64,000 nucleotides of DNA from Agrobacterium vitis (GCF_014926405.1 NZ_JACXXJ020000003.1:1529088-1593087), one strand, 5' to 3'; positions 44,621 to 54,056 are shown, numbered from the stretch's first letter. Program-made: numbers and translations. Notes: a model not told the origin generated them from the sequence alone.

Positions 44621-44844
44621 CCTACTCCTCGACAACGTTTCGGCCGGTTAGTTCAACGGTGGCATTTTTTGTGTTTTTAGCTTGCACAGCCGAGGCAGTT
44701 CAGGCTCATGCATCGTCGATGCCGATCGATACGATGTGCTTGAAATCTGCAGCGGATATCGGACGCACTGCCGCCTGTACCCTGCCGGAAATGCGGCCCT
44801 CTTCATTCAGCACGCCTCTTTCTATGATACCGAACACCGGCTGA
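44617..44844 (+). pseudogene. Possible secreted protein, truncated at an IS30 scar
   Basis: A frame coupled to the AraC gene (ATGA overlap). It begins MTYSSTTFRPVSSTVAFFVF, then LACTAEAVQAHA, a plausible signal peptide, and then MPIDTMCLKSAADIGRTAAC. From about 44828 the sequence is the 3' end of an IS30-like element, so the last residues are not original. No family is recognised. Whether it was ever a gene is uncertain. Confidence 0.35.
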
Positions 44845-44925
44845 GGTCTTCCGCAAGAAACTACTCGCGCAGATGCGATATGCCAGATAGCTTGAAAGCC
44901 ACACAAGTCGCACTTCGGCGTGAAC
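44828..44925 (+). mobile_element. IS30-like 3'-end remnant
   Basis: From 44828 this stretch repeats, with about 10% differences, the last 40 bases of the IS30 transposase gene and its right inverted repeat at 32550-32643. Shared pieces include ACCGGCTGAGGTCTTCCGCA and GCTTGAAAGCCAC. The inverted repeat GTCGCACTTCGGCGTGAAC occupies 44907-44925. The rest of that element is gone. Confidence 0.8.
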
Positions 44926-45231
44926 TCACACTATCGGGTAGCAGGTTCGGGCTCATGCCGCTAAATATCGCGAAAATGTTAGAGCGATGCTATCCCCTGG
45001 GAAGTTGCAGAACAGTTTGCCTGGAGATGTAACCGAATACATAGGTGCCATATCAATAACTTACCTGACAAAATAGGGCGCCAGTGCGTTAGTCGTCAAT
45101 TATCACTTTATCACGCGACTGTTACACTATAAAATTCATCGTGTATTCGGTTCGGGACACAGAAGCTTTCGCATTTTCCTTATATCCGGCCGATTAGAAG
45201 GAACTGGCTTAATCCACGAGAGGAGACAGAC
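44926..45231. other. Gap downstream of the IS30 scar
   Basis: About 300 bases, AT-rich between 45050 and 45180, likely with the promoter of the gene at 45232. No other feature recognised. Confidence 0.4.
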
Positions 45232-45615
45232 ATGACGAATGCCTTGCCGCCACTTTACAACGGACATGCGCCGATCACCCTTCAGCAATTGTTCCGCGAA
45301 GCGCTTTATGCCTTTGAAGAATGGGACACAGGACTGACAGAACCGCTCGTCACTTTTGAGGGTCGGATCACCCCTATCAGTCTCGTTTTTGAAGCAATGC
45401 GCGAATGCGATGACATAGTGCCAATGAACATTTCCACGGCGATCATCGAACGACTAACCAAGCCGTGGGAAGGCGAAGGGCCGCTTGATCAGATGAGTTT
45501 CTCGACCGCCGCTCGCATCATGCGGGTCCTAGTGCGTAAACGCCTTCTGGCCGATGGTGCTGCTGAGATTGTCACCATTTCCAGGCTGACGGCCGAACGT
45601 ACGCCGTCTGAATGA
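45232..45615 (+). CDS. Hypothetical protein, 127 residues
   Basis: Starts MTNALPPLYNGHAPITLQQL with a very good SD (GAGAGGAGA). It is acidic in the first half (FEEWDTGLTEPLVTFEGRIT) and ends in a helical, basic segment (ARIMRVLVRKRLLADGAAEI). No signal peptide, membrane helix or known motif. A clear terminator-like hairpin follows directly, so it is a single-gene unit. It sits between an IS30 scar and a broken IS5 element. Confidence 0.65.
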   Translation: MTNALPPLYNGHAPITLQQLFREALYAFEEWDTGLTEPLVTFEGRITPISLVFEAMRECDDIVPMNISTAIIERLTKPWEGEGPLDQMSFSTAARIMRVLVRKRLLADGAAEIVTISRLTAERTPSE

Positions 45616-45620
45616 TATCT

Positions 45621-45651
45621 GCGGGATCGCGTATGAACGGCGCGATCCCGC
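45621..45651 (+). terminator. Long perfect hairpin after the 127-residue gene
   Basis: GCGGGATCGCG (45621-45631) and CGCGATCCCGC (45641-45651) are perfect 11-bp arms with a 9-nt loop, 5 bases after the stop codon. There is no T-run, but stem strength and position support a terminator. Confidence 0.65.
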
Positions 45652-45666
45652 GCTCTAAGCTAAACG

Positions 45667-46791
45667 GGCGTTGGTGCAGGGATCAAATTCAACATTTTTC
45701 ATCTATGCGACCGGGATCGAAAATAGCAAGATTGATCCCGGATGCCGCACAAACATAACGCTTCCCGCCGCCATCACATCGGTAAAATGAAGTTCGAAGT
45801 GATAAACTGGCAAGAGTATGAGGCGGCCTTCGCCGCCGTGGCAGTTTAACTCTTTGGATAACGCCAGAGGCGCTGGCAGGCTGGGCGGCCCCACGACGCA
45901 AGACGCGCGGTGGCCAGCCTCTCTATTCGGATCTGGCGATCGAAACGACGCTGATGCTTGGCATGGTGTTTGGGCTGCTGTTATGCCAGAGCGAAGGGCT
46001 TTTGAGTTCGGCGCTTGATATGATGGAATTGGATTTGCCTGTGCCCGATCACACCACGCTGAGCAGGAGGGCCAGAACCTGGAAGCCATCGGCAGAAGCA
46101 ACGACCGTCAGCCTGTGGCAAGTGGCTCGCTTCATGTTCTGGTCGACAGCACCGGGCTCAATGTCTATGGCACGGGCCAATGGCTGGAAGAAAAGCATGG
46201 GGCAAAGTCCCGGCGCAGCTGGCGCAAACTCCACTTGGCTGTTGACGCGGACAGTGGCGAGATCATTGCTCATAGTCTGACAGATCAGGAGGTCGGCGAT
46301 GCCTCGCAGCTTGAGCCATTGCTGGATCAGATCGATGATGGGATCGGCCAATTCACTGCCGATGGAGCCTATGATGGCTATCCAACTTACGACGCAATTC
46401 TGCGTCACAGCGCAGGCGCGAGGGTCATCATTCCACCGCGCTCAAACGCGGTTGAACGACCCAGCGCCCTGGCGTCCTGCCAGAGAGACGACCACATCGC
46501 ATGCATCCAGATCGATGGCCGGTTGAAATGGCAGGCATCTACCGGCTATGGGAAACGGGCGCTGATCGAAACCGCGATGAGTCGATACAAGGGTGTGATC
46601 GGACCCCGTTTGCGCGCCCGTTCATTCCGTTCTCAGCAGACAGAGGCTGCGATCGGTGTCGCTATTCTTAACCGAATGCTCACCTGCGGACGCCCGAAAT
46701 CCGCTCAACGCCAAGCCTCGACGGGAGCAACCAAATAAGCGGCCCATCAAAGACTGAATGATCACCTGTCGCTGAACGCTGCACCAACGCC
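45667..46791 (+). mobile_element. IS5-family insertion sequence, inactive
   Basis: Terminal inverted repeats GGCGTTGGTGCA (45667-45678) and TGCACCAACGCC (46780-46791) enclose about 1.1 kb with a frameshifted transposase gene. I see no target-site duplication that I would trust. Confidence 0.75.
45787..46738 (+). pseudogene. IS5-family transposase with two frameshifts
   Basis: Translation starts MKFEVINWQEYEAAF; one base appears lost near 45830, after which the second frame gives RRGSLTLWITPEALAGWAAP and then PRRKTRGGQPLYSDLAIETT. A second base appears lost near 46105; the third frame (46115-46738) then reads LHVLVDSTGLNVYGTGQWLE, DGAYDGYPTYDAILRHSAGA and ALIETAMSRYKGVIGPRLRA. These are the DDE blocks of the IS5/IS1031 type. 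With two indels it cannot make a working enzyme. Confidence 0.88.
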
Positions 46792-46898
46792 ATGCGAAGG
46801 GGCAAACAAAGAACGTTGGCGAGAGGGGTCAATTACGCAACGCCTGCTGTAAGGCAGGCAGCGATGGACGCCGCCGCGTTCGTTGCGTTATATTGTGC

Positions 46899-47690
46899 CT
46901 AGAGAGTATCGATCACCCCACCATCGACACGTACGGAGGCTCCTGTCGTGGCCGACGCAAGCGGCGACGCCAAATAGGTCACAAGATTCGCGACCTCTTC
47001 GACACTTGCCGCTCTCTGGATGATTGAAGTGCTGCGATGCTGTTTGACGAACGCCGCAGCCAGATCCTCAATCGGTAGGCCGGTCTTTTGCTGTTCACCC
47101 GCAAGCATGGCCTGGACGCCCTCGGACAGCGTAGGGCCTGGAAGGACCGAGTTGACGGTGACGCCAGTTCCGGCCATCCGCTTCGCCAGACCCCGGGCAA
47201 CGGCGATGTCGGCGGTCTTGCTGACGCCATAGTGGATCATCTCGACCGGGATGTTGAAGCCGGACTCCGACGCGAGGAAGATCACGCGTCCCCAGTTCAG
47301 CTTTTGCATGCCGGGCAGATATGCCCGAGACATTCTGACGGCGGACATGACGTTGACCTGCCAGTGCCGGTCCCAAACCTCGTCGTCCGCGTCAAAGAAG
47401 TCGATAGGCTGGAAGATGCCGGCATTGTTGATCAGGATGTCCGCATGGGGAACCTTGGCGACGAGTGCCTTGCATCCCTCTGCTGTTGACAGGTCGGCGG
47501 CCACCCCAGTCATACTTCCGGTGATCCCCTCGCCTTTGAGCCGTTCTACGGCCCTTGCGGTCTTGTCTTCGGACCGGCCGTTGATGATCGTGTCCGCGCC
47601 GGCCTTCGCAAGTTGTCGGGCGATTGCGTAGCCAATGCCCTCGGTCGATCCCGTCACCAAGGCCGTCTTTCCGGTAAGATCAATCTGCAT
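46899..47690 (-). CDS. Short-chain dehydrogenase/reductase (SDR)
   Basis: 263 residues. Cofactor motif TGSTEGIG at residues 14-21, the NNAG motif in DILINNAGIF, the catalytic Ser in IFLASESG and Y-x-x-x-K in HYGVSKTADIA. The NGRSEDK stretch after beta-2 suggests NADP(H). Substrate unknown. A truncated AraC-type fragment lies divergently upstream, suggesting a former regulator-SDR pair. Confidence 0.93.
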   Translation of the reverse strand: MQIDLTGKTALVTGSTEGIGYAIARQLAKAGADTIINGRSEDKTARAVERLKGEGITGSMTGVAADLSTAEGCKALVAKVPHADILINNAGIFQPIDFFDADDEVWDRHWQVNVMSAVRMSRAYLPGMQKLNWGRVIFLASESGFNIPVEMIHYGVSKTADIAVARGLAKRMAGTGVTVNSVLPGPTLSEGVQAMLAGEQQKTGLPIEDLAAAFVKQHRSTSIIQRAASVEEVANLVTYLASPLASATTGASVRVDGGVIDTL

Positions 47691-47729
47691 TTTATCTGCT
47701 CCCTGAATTCAATGGCCTTCAATTGTGAA

Positions 47730-48031
47730 AAGTATATCTGCGAAACCGGGGACGGTCTCCTCCCGGTTCCCTGACGGCTCTTGCGTCCGAACTGGACCTG
47801 ACAGCTCGGCAGTTCGCACAGGCCTTTCGAAACACAACGGGCAGCGCACCTGACAGATGGATGCGCCATCAACGGGTTGAAAAGGCGAAGATGCTGCTCC
47901 GCACGACTGCCCTTCCGATTTCGCAGATCGCGACAGCATGCGGATTCGTCAGTTCAGAACATTTCTCGCGCATTTTCGCATCAACCGTGGGCGTCGCTCC
48001 GGCCATCTCGCGAAAACATATTCTGAATTGA
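47730..48031 (+). pseudogene. AraC-family regulator, C-terminal remnant
   Basis: The frame after a TGA at about 47727 reads GSLTALASELDLTARQFAQA, then FRNTTGSAPDRWMRHQRVEK, then LPISQIATACGFVSSEHFSR and IFASTVGVAPAISRKHILN. This is a complete AraC double HTH without sensor domain and without a start codon or SD. It lies divergent to the SDR gene. The 5' part of the gene was lost, probably through the neighbouring IS5 activity. Confidence 0.82.
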
Positions 48032-48209
48032 AGCTAGCGCCGAACAGCGATGGGCCAAGTCCTACCGATCAACTCTGCCGGGAATTCTGACCGGGGTATT
48101 CTGGGTCTTGAACCTTCGGCCCGGGAGTGTTAGGCTGAAGAATTTTGCTGAGCCGATTATCCCCTTGGCGGTTGATGCCAATAGCCAATTGTTTAAGGGC
48201 ACCGTCGCA

Positions 48210-49877
48210 TTACGCATCCGTCAGCAGCGCGATGGCCTCATAGGGCCTTAGAACCAGCTCAGCCTCGATTTCATCGACGGGGTCATAGTTCCAGATGAGG
48301 CGCTTACCCCTGGCGACAAGCTCCGTTGGCATGGTGAGGCGGACCTCGCTGGGCCTGAAACTGGCGACGACGATAAGTCGGACCTGCGCAAGCCTGCGGG
48401 TATAGACGAAGACATCCGGGTGCTGGTCGAGCCAGGACTGGTAATCCCCATAGACGATGACCGGATGTGCTTTGCGAAGTGCGATGAGCTTGCGGTAATG
48501 GTTCCATATCGAAGCATCGTCGGTCATCGCCGTCTCGGCGTTGACGGTGGCGTAATTGGGGTTTACTTCGATCCACGGCGTTCCGGAGGAAAAACCACCA
48601 TGCGGTGCGGCGCTCCACTGCATCGGCGTGCGCGCGTTGTCGCGCCCGCTTTCGTTGGCACCTCGGATGAACTCTTCAGGTGACAATCCGGCCTCCATTT
48701 GCAGCCGATGCATGTTCAATGTCTCGATGTCGCGATACTGGTCGATCGACGTGAAAGGCATGTTCGTCATGCCGATCTCCTCGCCCTGATAGACGAAGGG
48801 CGTTCCCTTCAACAGGTGCAGCACCGTCGCCAGCATCTTTGCGGATTGGCTGTGGTGGCCGGTCGCATCGCCGTAACGGGAAACAGCGCGGGGAAGGTCG
48901 TGATTGCCCCAGAACAGCGCGTTCCAGCCGTCCCTTGCCAGCGCCAGCTGCCACTTGCCAAACACCCTCTTCAGGCCCGCGAGGTCGAACGGCTTCGGGC
49001 GCCATTTGCCGTAGACCGCATCCCATTGCTGGGTCACATGTTCGAACTGAAAGACCATGGACAGTTCCTTGCGGTCGCGCCCGGAATAAAGAAGGGCAGA
49101 TCCCGGCGTGGCGCTCCACGTCTCGCCCACCGTCAGGACGTCACGGCCGCCGAGGGTGCTGGCATTCATTTCCTGGAGATAGTCGTGCAGGTGTGGTCCG
49201 TCCGTGATCACCTGCCGGTCGACCTGCTTGCCGATATAATCGATAACGTCCATGCGGAAACCGGCAATTCCTCGATCCAGCCACCAGTTCATCATCTCGT
49301 AAATTTCGGCGCGGACCTTCGGGTTCTCCCAGTTGAGATCGGGCTGCCGACGCGAGAACAGGTGCAGATAATATTCGCCGGTCGTCGGGTCCAGCGTCCA
49401 GGCCGGCCCGCCGAATGAGGATTGCAGATCATTGGGCGGCCCGCCGTCATCGGCCGGCTTGCGCCAGATGTAGAAATCGCGGAACGAGTTGTCGGTAGCC
49501 TGGCGCGACTGCTGAAACCACGGATGTTCATCCGATGTGTGATTGACCACAAAATCGAGAATGATGCCGATCCCCCGCGCTCTTGCTTCGGACACTAGCC
49601 GATCGAAATCGTCAAGCGTGCCGAATTCCGGCGCGACCGCGCGATAGTCCGAAATATCGTAGCCGTTGTCGTCCATCGGCGACTGGTAGATGGGAGAGAG
49701 CCAGATGATGTCTATGCCCAGCCGCTGCAGGTAATCCAGCCGGGAAGTGATGCCGGGGATGTCTCCCATGCCGTCGCCATCCGAGTCGCAAAAGCTGCGC
49801 GGGTAGACCTGGTACACGGTCGCGGTGTGCCACCACTTGATATCGGGAACCGGATTGTCGGGAGCAACTACAGGCAT
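48210..49877 (-). CDS. GH13 alpha-glucosidase (oligo-1,6-glucosidase type)
   Basis: 555 residues, normal length. WWHTATVYQVYPRSFCDSDG at the start and the GH13 regions: VVNHTSDEHPWF (I), GFRMDVIDYIGKQVD (II, nucleophile Asp), TVGETWSATPG (III, acid Glu) and FWGNHDLPRAVSRYGD (IV). It hydrolyses terminal alpha-glucosides such as isomaltose, sucrose or trehalose-derived maltose; the exact linkage is not readable. No signal peptide, so cytoplasmic. Downstream of the trehalose synthase-like gene on the same strand, with 106 nt between. Confidence 0.94.
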   Translation of the reverse strand: MPVVAPDNPVPDIKWWHTATVYQVYPRSFCDSDGDGMGDIPGITSRLDYLQRLGIDIIWLSPIYQSPMDDNGYDISDYRAVAPEFGTLDDFDRLVSEARARGIGIILDFVVNHTSDEHPWFQQSRQATDNSFRDFYIWRKPADDGGPPNDLQSSFGGPAWTLDPTTGEYYLHLFSRRQPDLNWENPKVRAEIYEMMNWWLDRGIAGFRMDVIDYIGKQVDRQVITDGPHLHDYLQEMNASTLGGRDVLTVGETWSATPGSALLYSGRDRKELSMVFQFEHVTQQWDAVYGKWRPKPFDLAGLKRVFGKWQLALARDGWNALFWGNHDLPRAVSRYGDATGHHSQSAKMLATVLHLLKGTPFVYQGEEIGMTNMPFTSIDQYRDIETLNMHRLQMEAGLSPEEFIRGANESGRDNARTPMQWSAAPHGGFSSGTPWIEVNPNYATVNAETAMTDDASIWNHYRKLIALRKAHPVIVYGDYQSWLDQHPDVFVYTRRLAQVRLIVVASFRPSEVRLTMPTELVARGKRLIWNYDPVDEIEAELVLRPYEAIALLTDA

Positions 49878-49983
49878 TGCGGATCTCGCTGATTTGAGTC
49901 GGCTGGCGGAATGACGGACGGCAAGAGACGCCGCTTCGCCTATCGGGCAACGGGTGGAGCAAAGCCGAGGTTCCGGTGCGGGA

Positions 49984-51645
49984 TCAGATGTCGCTTCTCT
50001 TGAGCAGGTAATCGAGCCCGCCGGCGCGGTACCAGCGATAACCGAATGGCTCGATCACCATGTTATGCCGGCCTTTCTCGTCCGCGCTGCTGTCGCTGCC
50101 GTCGGCGATGTCGATCAGGACGCGTCCACTCTCACCTACGCCGGGATCGAACGAGATATCGACTGGCTTGTCGTGGAGATTGTGGATGATGACGACGGCA
50201 TTGTTGCGCCAATCGTAGCGCATCGCCAGGACACCGGTATCGCCGCAGTCCAGAACGCTGAAACTTCCCCATCCGATTTCAGGGGCTTCCTTTCGCATGC
50301 GGATCATCCGCTCGGTCCAGTTCAGCATCGATTCCGCGTCCCGCCGCTGTGCCGCGACATTGACATGTTCGAACCCATAGGGACCTCCTTCGATAACGGG
50401 CAAGACGGGTTTTTCCGCCTTGGTGAAGCCGCCATGCGGCTCGGTCGACCATTGCATAGGCGTGCGGGCGCAGTTGCGCTCCTCCAATGCTAGGTCGTCT
50501 CCCATGCCGATCTCGTCACCATATCGCAGGACCGGGGTGCCCGGCAGCGAATACATCAGGCTATAAGCAAGCTTGAGACGCCTGGTATCGCCGCCCAGCA
50601 TCGGCGCTAGGCGACGCCGTATCCCCCGATCATAGAGCTGCATGTCCTTGTCTGGACCGAAGGCGGAAAACACGGCTTGCCGCTGTTTTTCCGTCAGCCG
50701 GCCAAGATCAAGTTCGTCGTGGTTGCGCAGGAATATTCCCCATTGCCCCGTTTGCGGTCGCTCCCGGGTCTCGTTCATCGCCTTGGCAAGGGGCCGGGTA
50801 TCGGCGCTAGCGAGCGCGTAGAACAGAGCCTGGTTGACGTGGAAATTGAACATCATCTGCATACGATCGCCGTCGTCGCCGAAATACTGCAGGTTCTCCT
50901 TGGGCACGACATTGGCCTCCGCAAGGATGATGCTGTCACCCTTGCGCCACTGCAGGAACTCGCGGAAACTGCGCAACAGATCGAACTGCGGCTTCGATTC
51001 CTTCACATCTGCACCCTTTTCGGCGATCACGAAGGGAACGGCGTCCATGCGAAAACCCGATACGCCGAGCTGTATCCAGAAACCCATGATCTTGAGGATT
51101 TCCGCCTGGACATGTGGATTGCCGGTGTTGAGATCCGGCTGGAATTTGAAGAAACGGTGAAAATAGTATTCGCCGGACTTTTCGTCCCGTGTCCATGTGG
51201 TCTTTTGTACACCAGGAAAGACCATGCCCTCGTCGGCATTTTCCGGCTTCTTCTCAGACCATACGTACCAGTCCCTGTATCGGGAGTTCTTGTCGGCGCA
51301 GGCCTGTTTGAACCAGGGATGCTGATCGGACGTATGATTGACGACGAGGTCGATCAGCACCCGTATACCGCGTTGCTTTGCGCTATGGGTGAATTCGACG
51401 AAGTCGCCGAGGGTGCCGTATCTGGGATCGATGTTGTAATAGTCGGAGACATCGTAGCCGTCATCGACACCCGGAGAGGCCTGAAACGGCATCAGCCAGA
51501 TGGCATTGACGCCCAGACCGGCCAGATAATCCAACCGCCGTTGCAGCCCCTGAAAATCGCCCACTCCATCGCCGTTGGCATCCATGAAGGTCTCGACGGA
51601 CAGGCAGTAGACGACAGCGTTCTTGTACCAGAGGTCGTTGATCAA
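49984..51645 (-). CDS. Trehalose synthase-like GH13 enzyme
   Basis: 553 residues from a TTG start with GGAAAG upstream (MINDLWYKNAVVYCLSVETF). GH13 regions: LIDLVVNHTSDQHPWFKQ, GVSGFRMDAVPFVI, IILAEANVVPKEN and GIFLRNHDELDLGRLTEKQR. The last resembles the TreS motif FLRNHDELTLE more than an alpha-glucosidase. TreS interconverts maltose and trehalose. Conserved TreS-type RTPMQWS is present. It may feed the neighbouring alpha-glucosidase. Some family members are amylases, so the reaction is inferred. Confidence 0.88.
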   Translation of the reverse strand: MINDLWYKNAVVYCLSVETFMDANGDGVGDFQGLQRRLDYLAGLGVNAIWLMPFQASPGVDDGYDVSDYYNIDPRYGTLGDFVEFTHSAKQRGIRVLIDLVVNHTSDQHPWFKQACADKNSRYRDWYVWSEKKPENADEGMVFPGVQKTTWTRDEKSGEYYFHRFFKFQPDLNTGNPHVQAEILKIMGFWIQLGVSGFRMDAVPFVIAEKGADVKESKPQFDLLRSFREFLQWRKGDSIILAEANVVPKENLQYFGDDGDRMQMMFNFHVNQALFYALASADTRPLAKAMNETRERPQTGQWGIFLRNHDELDLGRLTEKQRQAVFSAFGPDKDMQLYDRGIRRRLAPMLGGDTRRLKLAYSLMYSLPGTPVLRYGDEIGMGDDLALEERNCARTPMQWSTEPHGGFTKAEKPVLPVIEGGPYGFEHVNVAAQRRDAESMLNWTERMIRMRKEAPEIGWGSFSVLDCGDTGVLAMRYDWRNNAVVIIHNLHDKPVDISFDPGVGESGRVLIDIADGSDSSADEKGRHNMVIEPFGYRWYRAGGLDYLLKRSDI

Positions 51646-51704
51646 GCTGCTTTCCTTTCCGGTAATAAAGCCCAGGCGCTCAGCGCGACGATAATTCGTG
51701 CATG

Positions 51705-52682
51705 TCAGGTTTCGGATACGCGCAGTGCGGGGAGGACCTGACGTTTCATGAAATTGATAAAACCTATCTGGTCACGAGAGACGTTATGGATGAACACCTC
51801 CTCAAATCCGCAGTCTTTTGCCACGAAGATCAGCTCGAATAGCCTATCCGGACCCGTGACAAGCGGAATGACCTCATCGATGTCCTCGGGCTTGACGTGC
51901 CGCGTTGCCCTCTCGAAATCCTTGGGCATCGGAAGATCCGCCAAGGCAGCGGGCGGCAAAGTTGCGTTCCGCCATTCTTCAAAAGCTGCTGCTCTCGCCT
52001 GGGCCTCGGTTTGCGCCCAGGAAACTTGTACCTGCAATGCAAGCGGCTTGCCCTGCCCGCCACCATGGCGGTAAACGTCCCTCATCTCGTCAAGCTTCTG
52101 CTTCGGTTTGTTGACCGTAACCAGTCCGTCGGACCATCCGCCCGCCCATTGTGCTGTCTCGTTGGACAATGCCGCGGCAAACAGGGCTGGTGGCGTAGCT
52201 GGCAGTGACCAGAGCCGCGCCTTGTCGACCGTAAACCAGCGATCACGCCGGTCCACCTCTTCGCCGCGCAGAAGGGCGCGGATAATCTCGGTGCCTGCGA
52301 GTAGGCGCGCATTGCGTTCTGCCTTTGCAGGCCATTTGCCGCCGACGACATGTTCGTTGAGAGCCTCCCCGCTCCCCATCGCGATCCAGCGCAATCGGCC
52401 GGGAAACATTTCGCTGATCGTTCCGACAAGATGTGCAAGGACCGTCGGGTGATAGCGCAAGCCGCCTGGGATCGCTAGACTGCCGAACGGGAGCGACGTT
52501 TTGGCCATGGCTGCACCAAGCCACGCCCAGTTGTTCCCGGAATTACCCTGACGGCTCAACCATGGGGCGATGTGATCAGAAGTCATGATGGCTTGAAAAC
52601 CAGCATCCTCCGCAGCTTGCACGTATGATAATAGATCGCTGGGCGCAAACTGCTCATGAGATGCATGGTATCCGATGATCAT
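51705..52682 (-). CDS. LLM-class flavin-dependent oxidoreductase (TIGR03885 type)
   Basis: 325 residues from the ATG at 52682 (MIIGYHASHEQFAPSDLLSY), with AGGAAG upstream. Luciferase-like TIM-barrel motifs: AGFQAIMTSDHIAPW, RLRWIAMGSGEALNEHVVGG and FIHNVSRDQIGFINFM. It matches the probable non-F420 oxidoreductase group (TIGR03885 as remembered). The same kind of gene is often found beside GH13/trehalose genes, as here; the link is unexplained. Starts further upstream (52730, 52763) lack an SD. Confidence 0.88.
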   Translation of the reverse strand: MIIGYHASHEQFAPSDLLSYVQAAEDAGFQAIMTSDHIAPWLSRQGNSGNNWAWLGAAMAKTSLPFGSLAIPGGLRYHPTVLAHLVGTISEMFPGRLRWIAMGSGEALNEHVVGGKWPAKAERNARLLAGTEIIRALLRGEEVDRRDRWFTVDKARLWSLPATPPALFAAALSNETAQWAGGWSDGLVTVNKPKQKLDEMRDVYRHGGGQGKPLALQVQVSWAQTEAQARAAAFEEWRNATLPPAALADLPMPKDFERATRHVKPEDIDEVIPLVTGPDRLFELIFVAKDCGFEEVFIHNVSRDQIGFINFMKRQVLPALRVSET

Positions 52683-52923
52683 GCGCAGCTTCCTGTCATT
52701 CTCGCTCGACGTGGGTTTGGCCGATTCCATGGGGATTACGAGCACCCGCGAGGCATCCACCAAAAACGAGAACGCGCTGCGTAGTTCGATGGTTCCCTGT
52801 CAACGGGATGAGTGTGGCCTTGGGCCTGCTGAGCGAGATGTTTTTTTGCTGCCCAACCGCGATCCCACCGGGGGCCGCGGGCTTAATCGGTAGTTACCCA
52901 ATCGTGAGCCGAATAACCGTATC

Positions 52924-53741
52924 GGCACCGTAACGTTAACCGGGCGTCGAGCAAAATGTGGGATCTGGCGGTATGACCAGACTTGCCCGTGATCCTCTTT
53001 ATCGTCGCCACCGATTTCCAGCTGACGTGATTGCCCACGCCGTTTGGCTCTATTTCCGGTTTCCGCTCAGTCTGCGAATGGTCGAGGATATGCTGGCCGC
53101 GCGTGGCGTCATCGTTTCTCACCAGACGGTGCGGCTCTGGGCTGAGAAATTCGGCAGGCACTTTGCAAATGATATCCGGAAGCGATCGACCGGCAGGTTC
53201 GGCGACAAATGGCACCTCGATGAAGTTGTCATCACGATCGCCGGCAAGAAACATTGGCTTTGGCGCGCCGTCGATCAGGGCGGCTTCGTACTTGACGTGT
53301 TGGTCCAGAGCCGCCGAAATACCAAGGCTGCAAAGCGTTTGATGCGAAAGCTTCTGAAAGGGCAAGGTCGTTTACCCCGTGTGATGATCACCGACAAACT
53401 TCGGTCCTATGCCGCCGCAAAGCGCAATATCATGCCCGGCGTCGAACATCGCTCGCACAAGGGCCTAAACAACCGGGCAGAAAACTCCCATCAATCGATC
53501 CGAATGCGAGAGCGGATCATGAAGCGTTTCAAGTCAGCGAGGCACCTGCAACGCTTCGTTTCAATCCACGACCCGATCGCCAATCTCTTTCATATTCCCC
53601 GCCACGACATCCCATCCAGCCATTATCGCGAGCTTCGAGCAATAGCCATGGAAAAATGGCACCAGATCGCACGCCTGCGCGTCGCCTGAACCAAAGACAT
53701 AATCCAAAACCCTGCCTTCGAAGCGTTAAGTTTACAGTGCC
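52924..53741 (+). mobile_element. IS6-family insertion sequence
   Basis: 818 bases with imperfect terminal repeats: GGCACCGTAACGTTAACC on the left (from 52924) and, as its complement, GGCACTGTAAACTTAACG on the right (ending 53741). The 8 bases outside each end (ACCGTATC and GTCTGGGG) do not match, so no target duplication remains. Confidence 0.85.
52973..53689 (+). CDS. IS6-family transposase
   Basis: 238 residues from MTRLARDPLYRRHRFPADVI. DDE residues: Asp in DKWHLDEVVITI, Asp in RVMITDKLRSYAAA and Glu in NNRAENSHQSIRMRER. The N-terminal HTH (LRMVEDMLAARGVIVSHQTV) is intact. IS6 elements move by cointegrate formation and drive deletions and fusions between copies. Apparently complete and possibly active. 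Confidence 0.95.
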   Translation: MTRLARDPLYRRHRFPADVIAHAVWLYFRFPLSLRMVEDMLAARGVIVSHQTVRLWAEKFGRHFANDIRKRSTGRFGDKWHLDEVVITIAGKKHWLWRAVDQGGFVLDVLVQSRRNTKAAKRLMRKLLKGQGRLPRVMITDKLRSYAAAKRNIMPGVEHRSHKGLNNRAENSHQSIRMRERIMKRFKSARHLQRFVSIHDPIANLFHIPRHDIPSSHYRELRAIAMEKWHQIARLRVA

Positions 53742-53813
53742 GTCTGGGGGGTTCACCAGCCGTCGCCGGGTTGGTGTCGCGCTGCCGGAGGGCGAAAGAG
53801 GCTTCAAGCACGG

Positions 53814-54056
53814 TTGGGTTCCCGGGCAGCGAGGAACGGCATGAATGACAGCCGGTTGTCCTGGATGACGGACTCGGCCTGATCCTCGGAGACGAATATA
53901 CATTGCCTGCGGCACCAAGTTCTTGAACATCAAACACGACGGGAAGACAGGTCGGCCGCCCTTCGGCTCCTCAGACCGCTTCAGCGTCTTCGCCAATGGC
54001 TTCTCAAACACAAGCCAGGGGATGATCGCGTTGAGTTTCTCAAGCGGATCACGCAT
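53814..54056 (-). pseudogene. IS5-family transposase, N-terminal remnant
   Basis: From the ATG at 54056 the frame reads MRDPLEKLNAIIPWLVFEKP, then KGGRPVFPSCLMFKNLVPQA and MY. After a frameshift the third frame gives SEDQAESVIQDNRLSFMPFL and stops. These are consecutive blocks of an IS5-type transposase N-terminus. The rest is missing. It differs from the IS5 element at 45667, so it is a separate insertion. Confidence 0.75.

Noticed and set aside
50677..51741. 354-codon plus-strand frame
   Set aside because: Antisense of the trehalose synthase-like gene.
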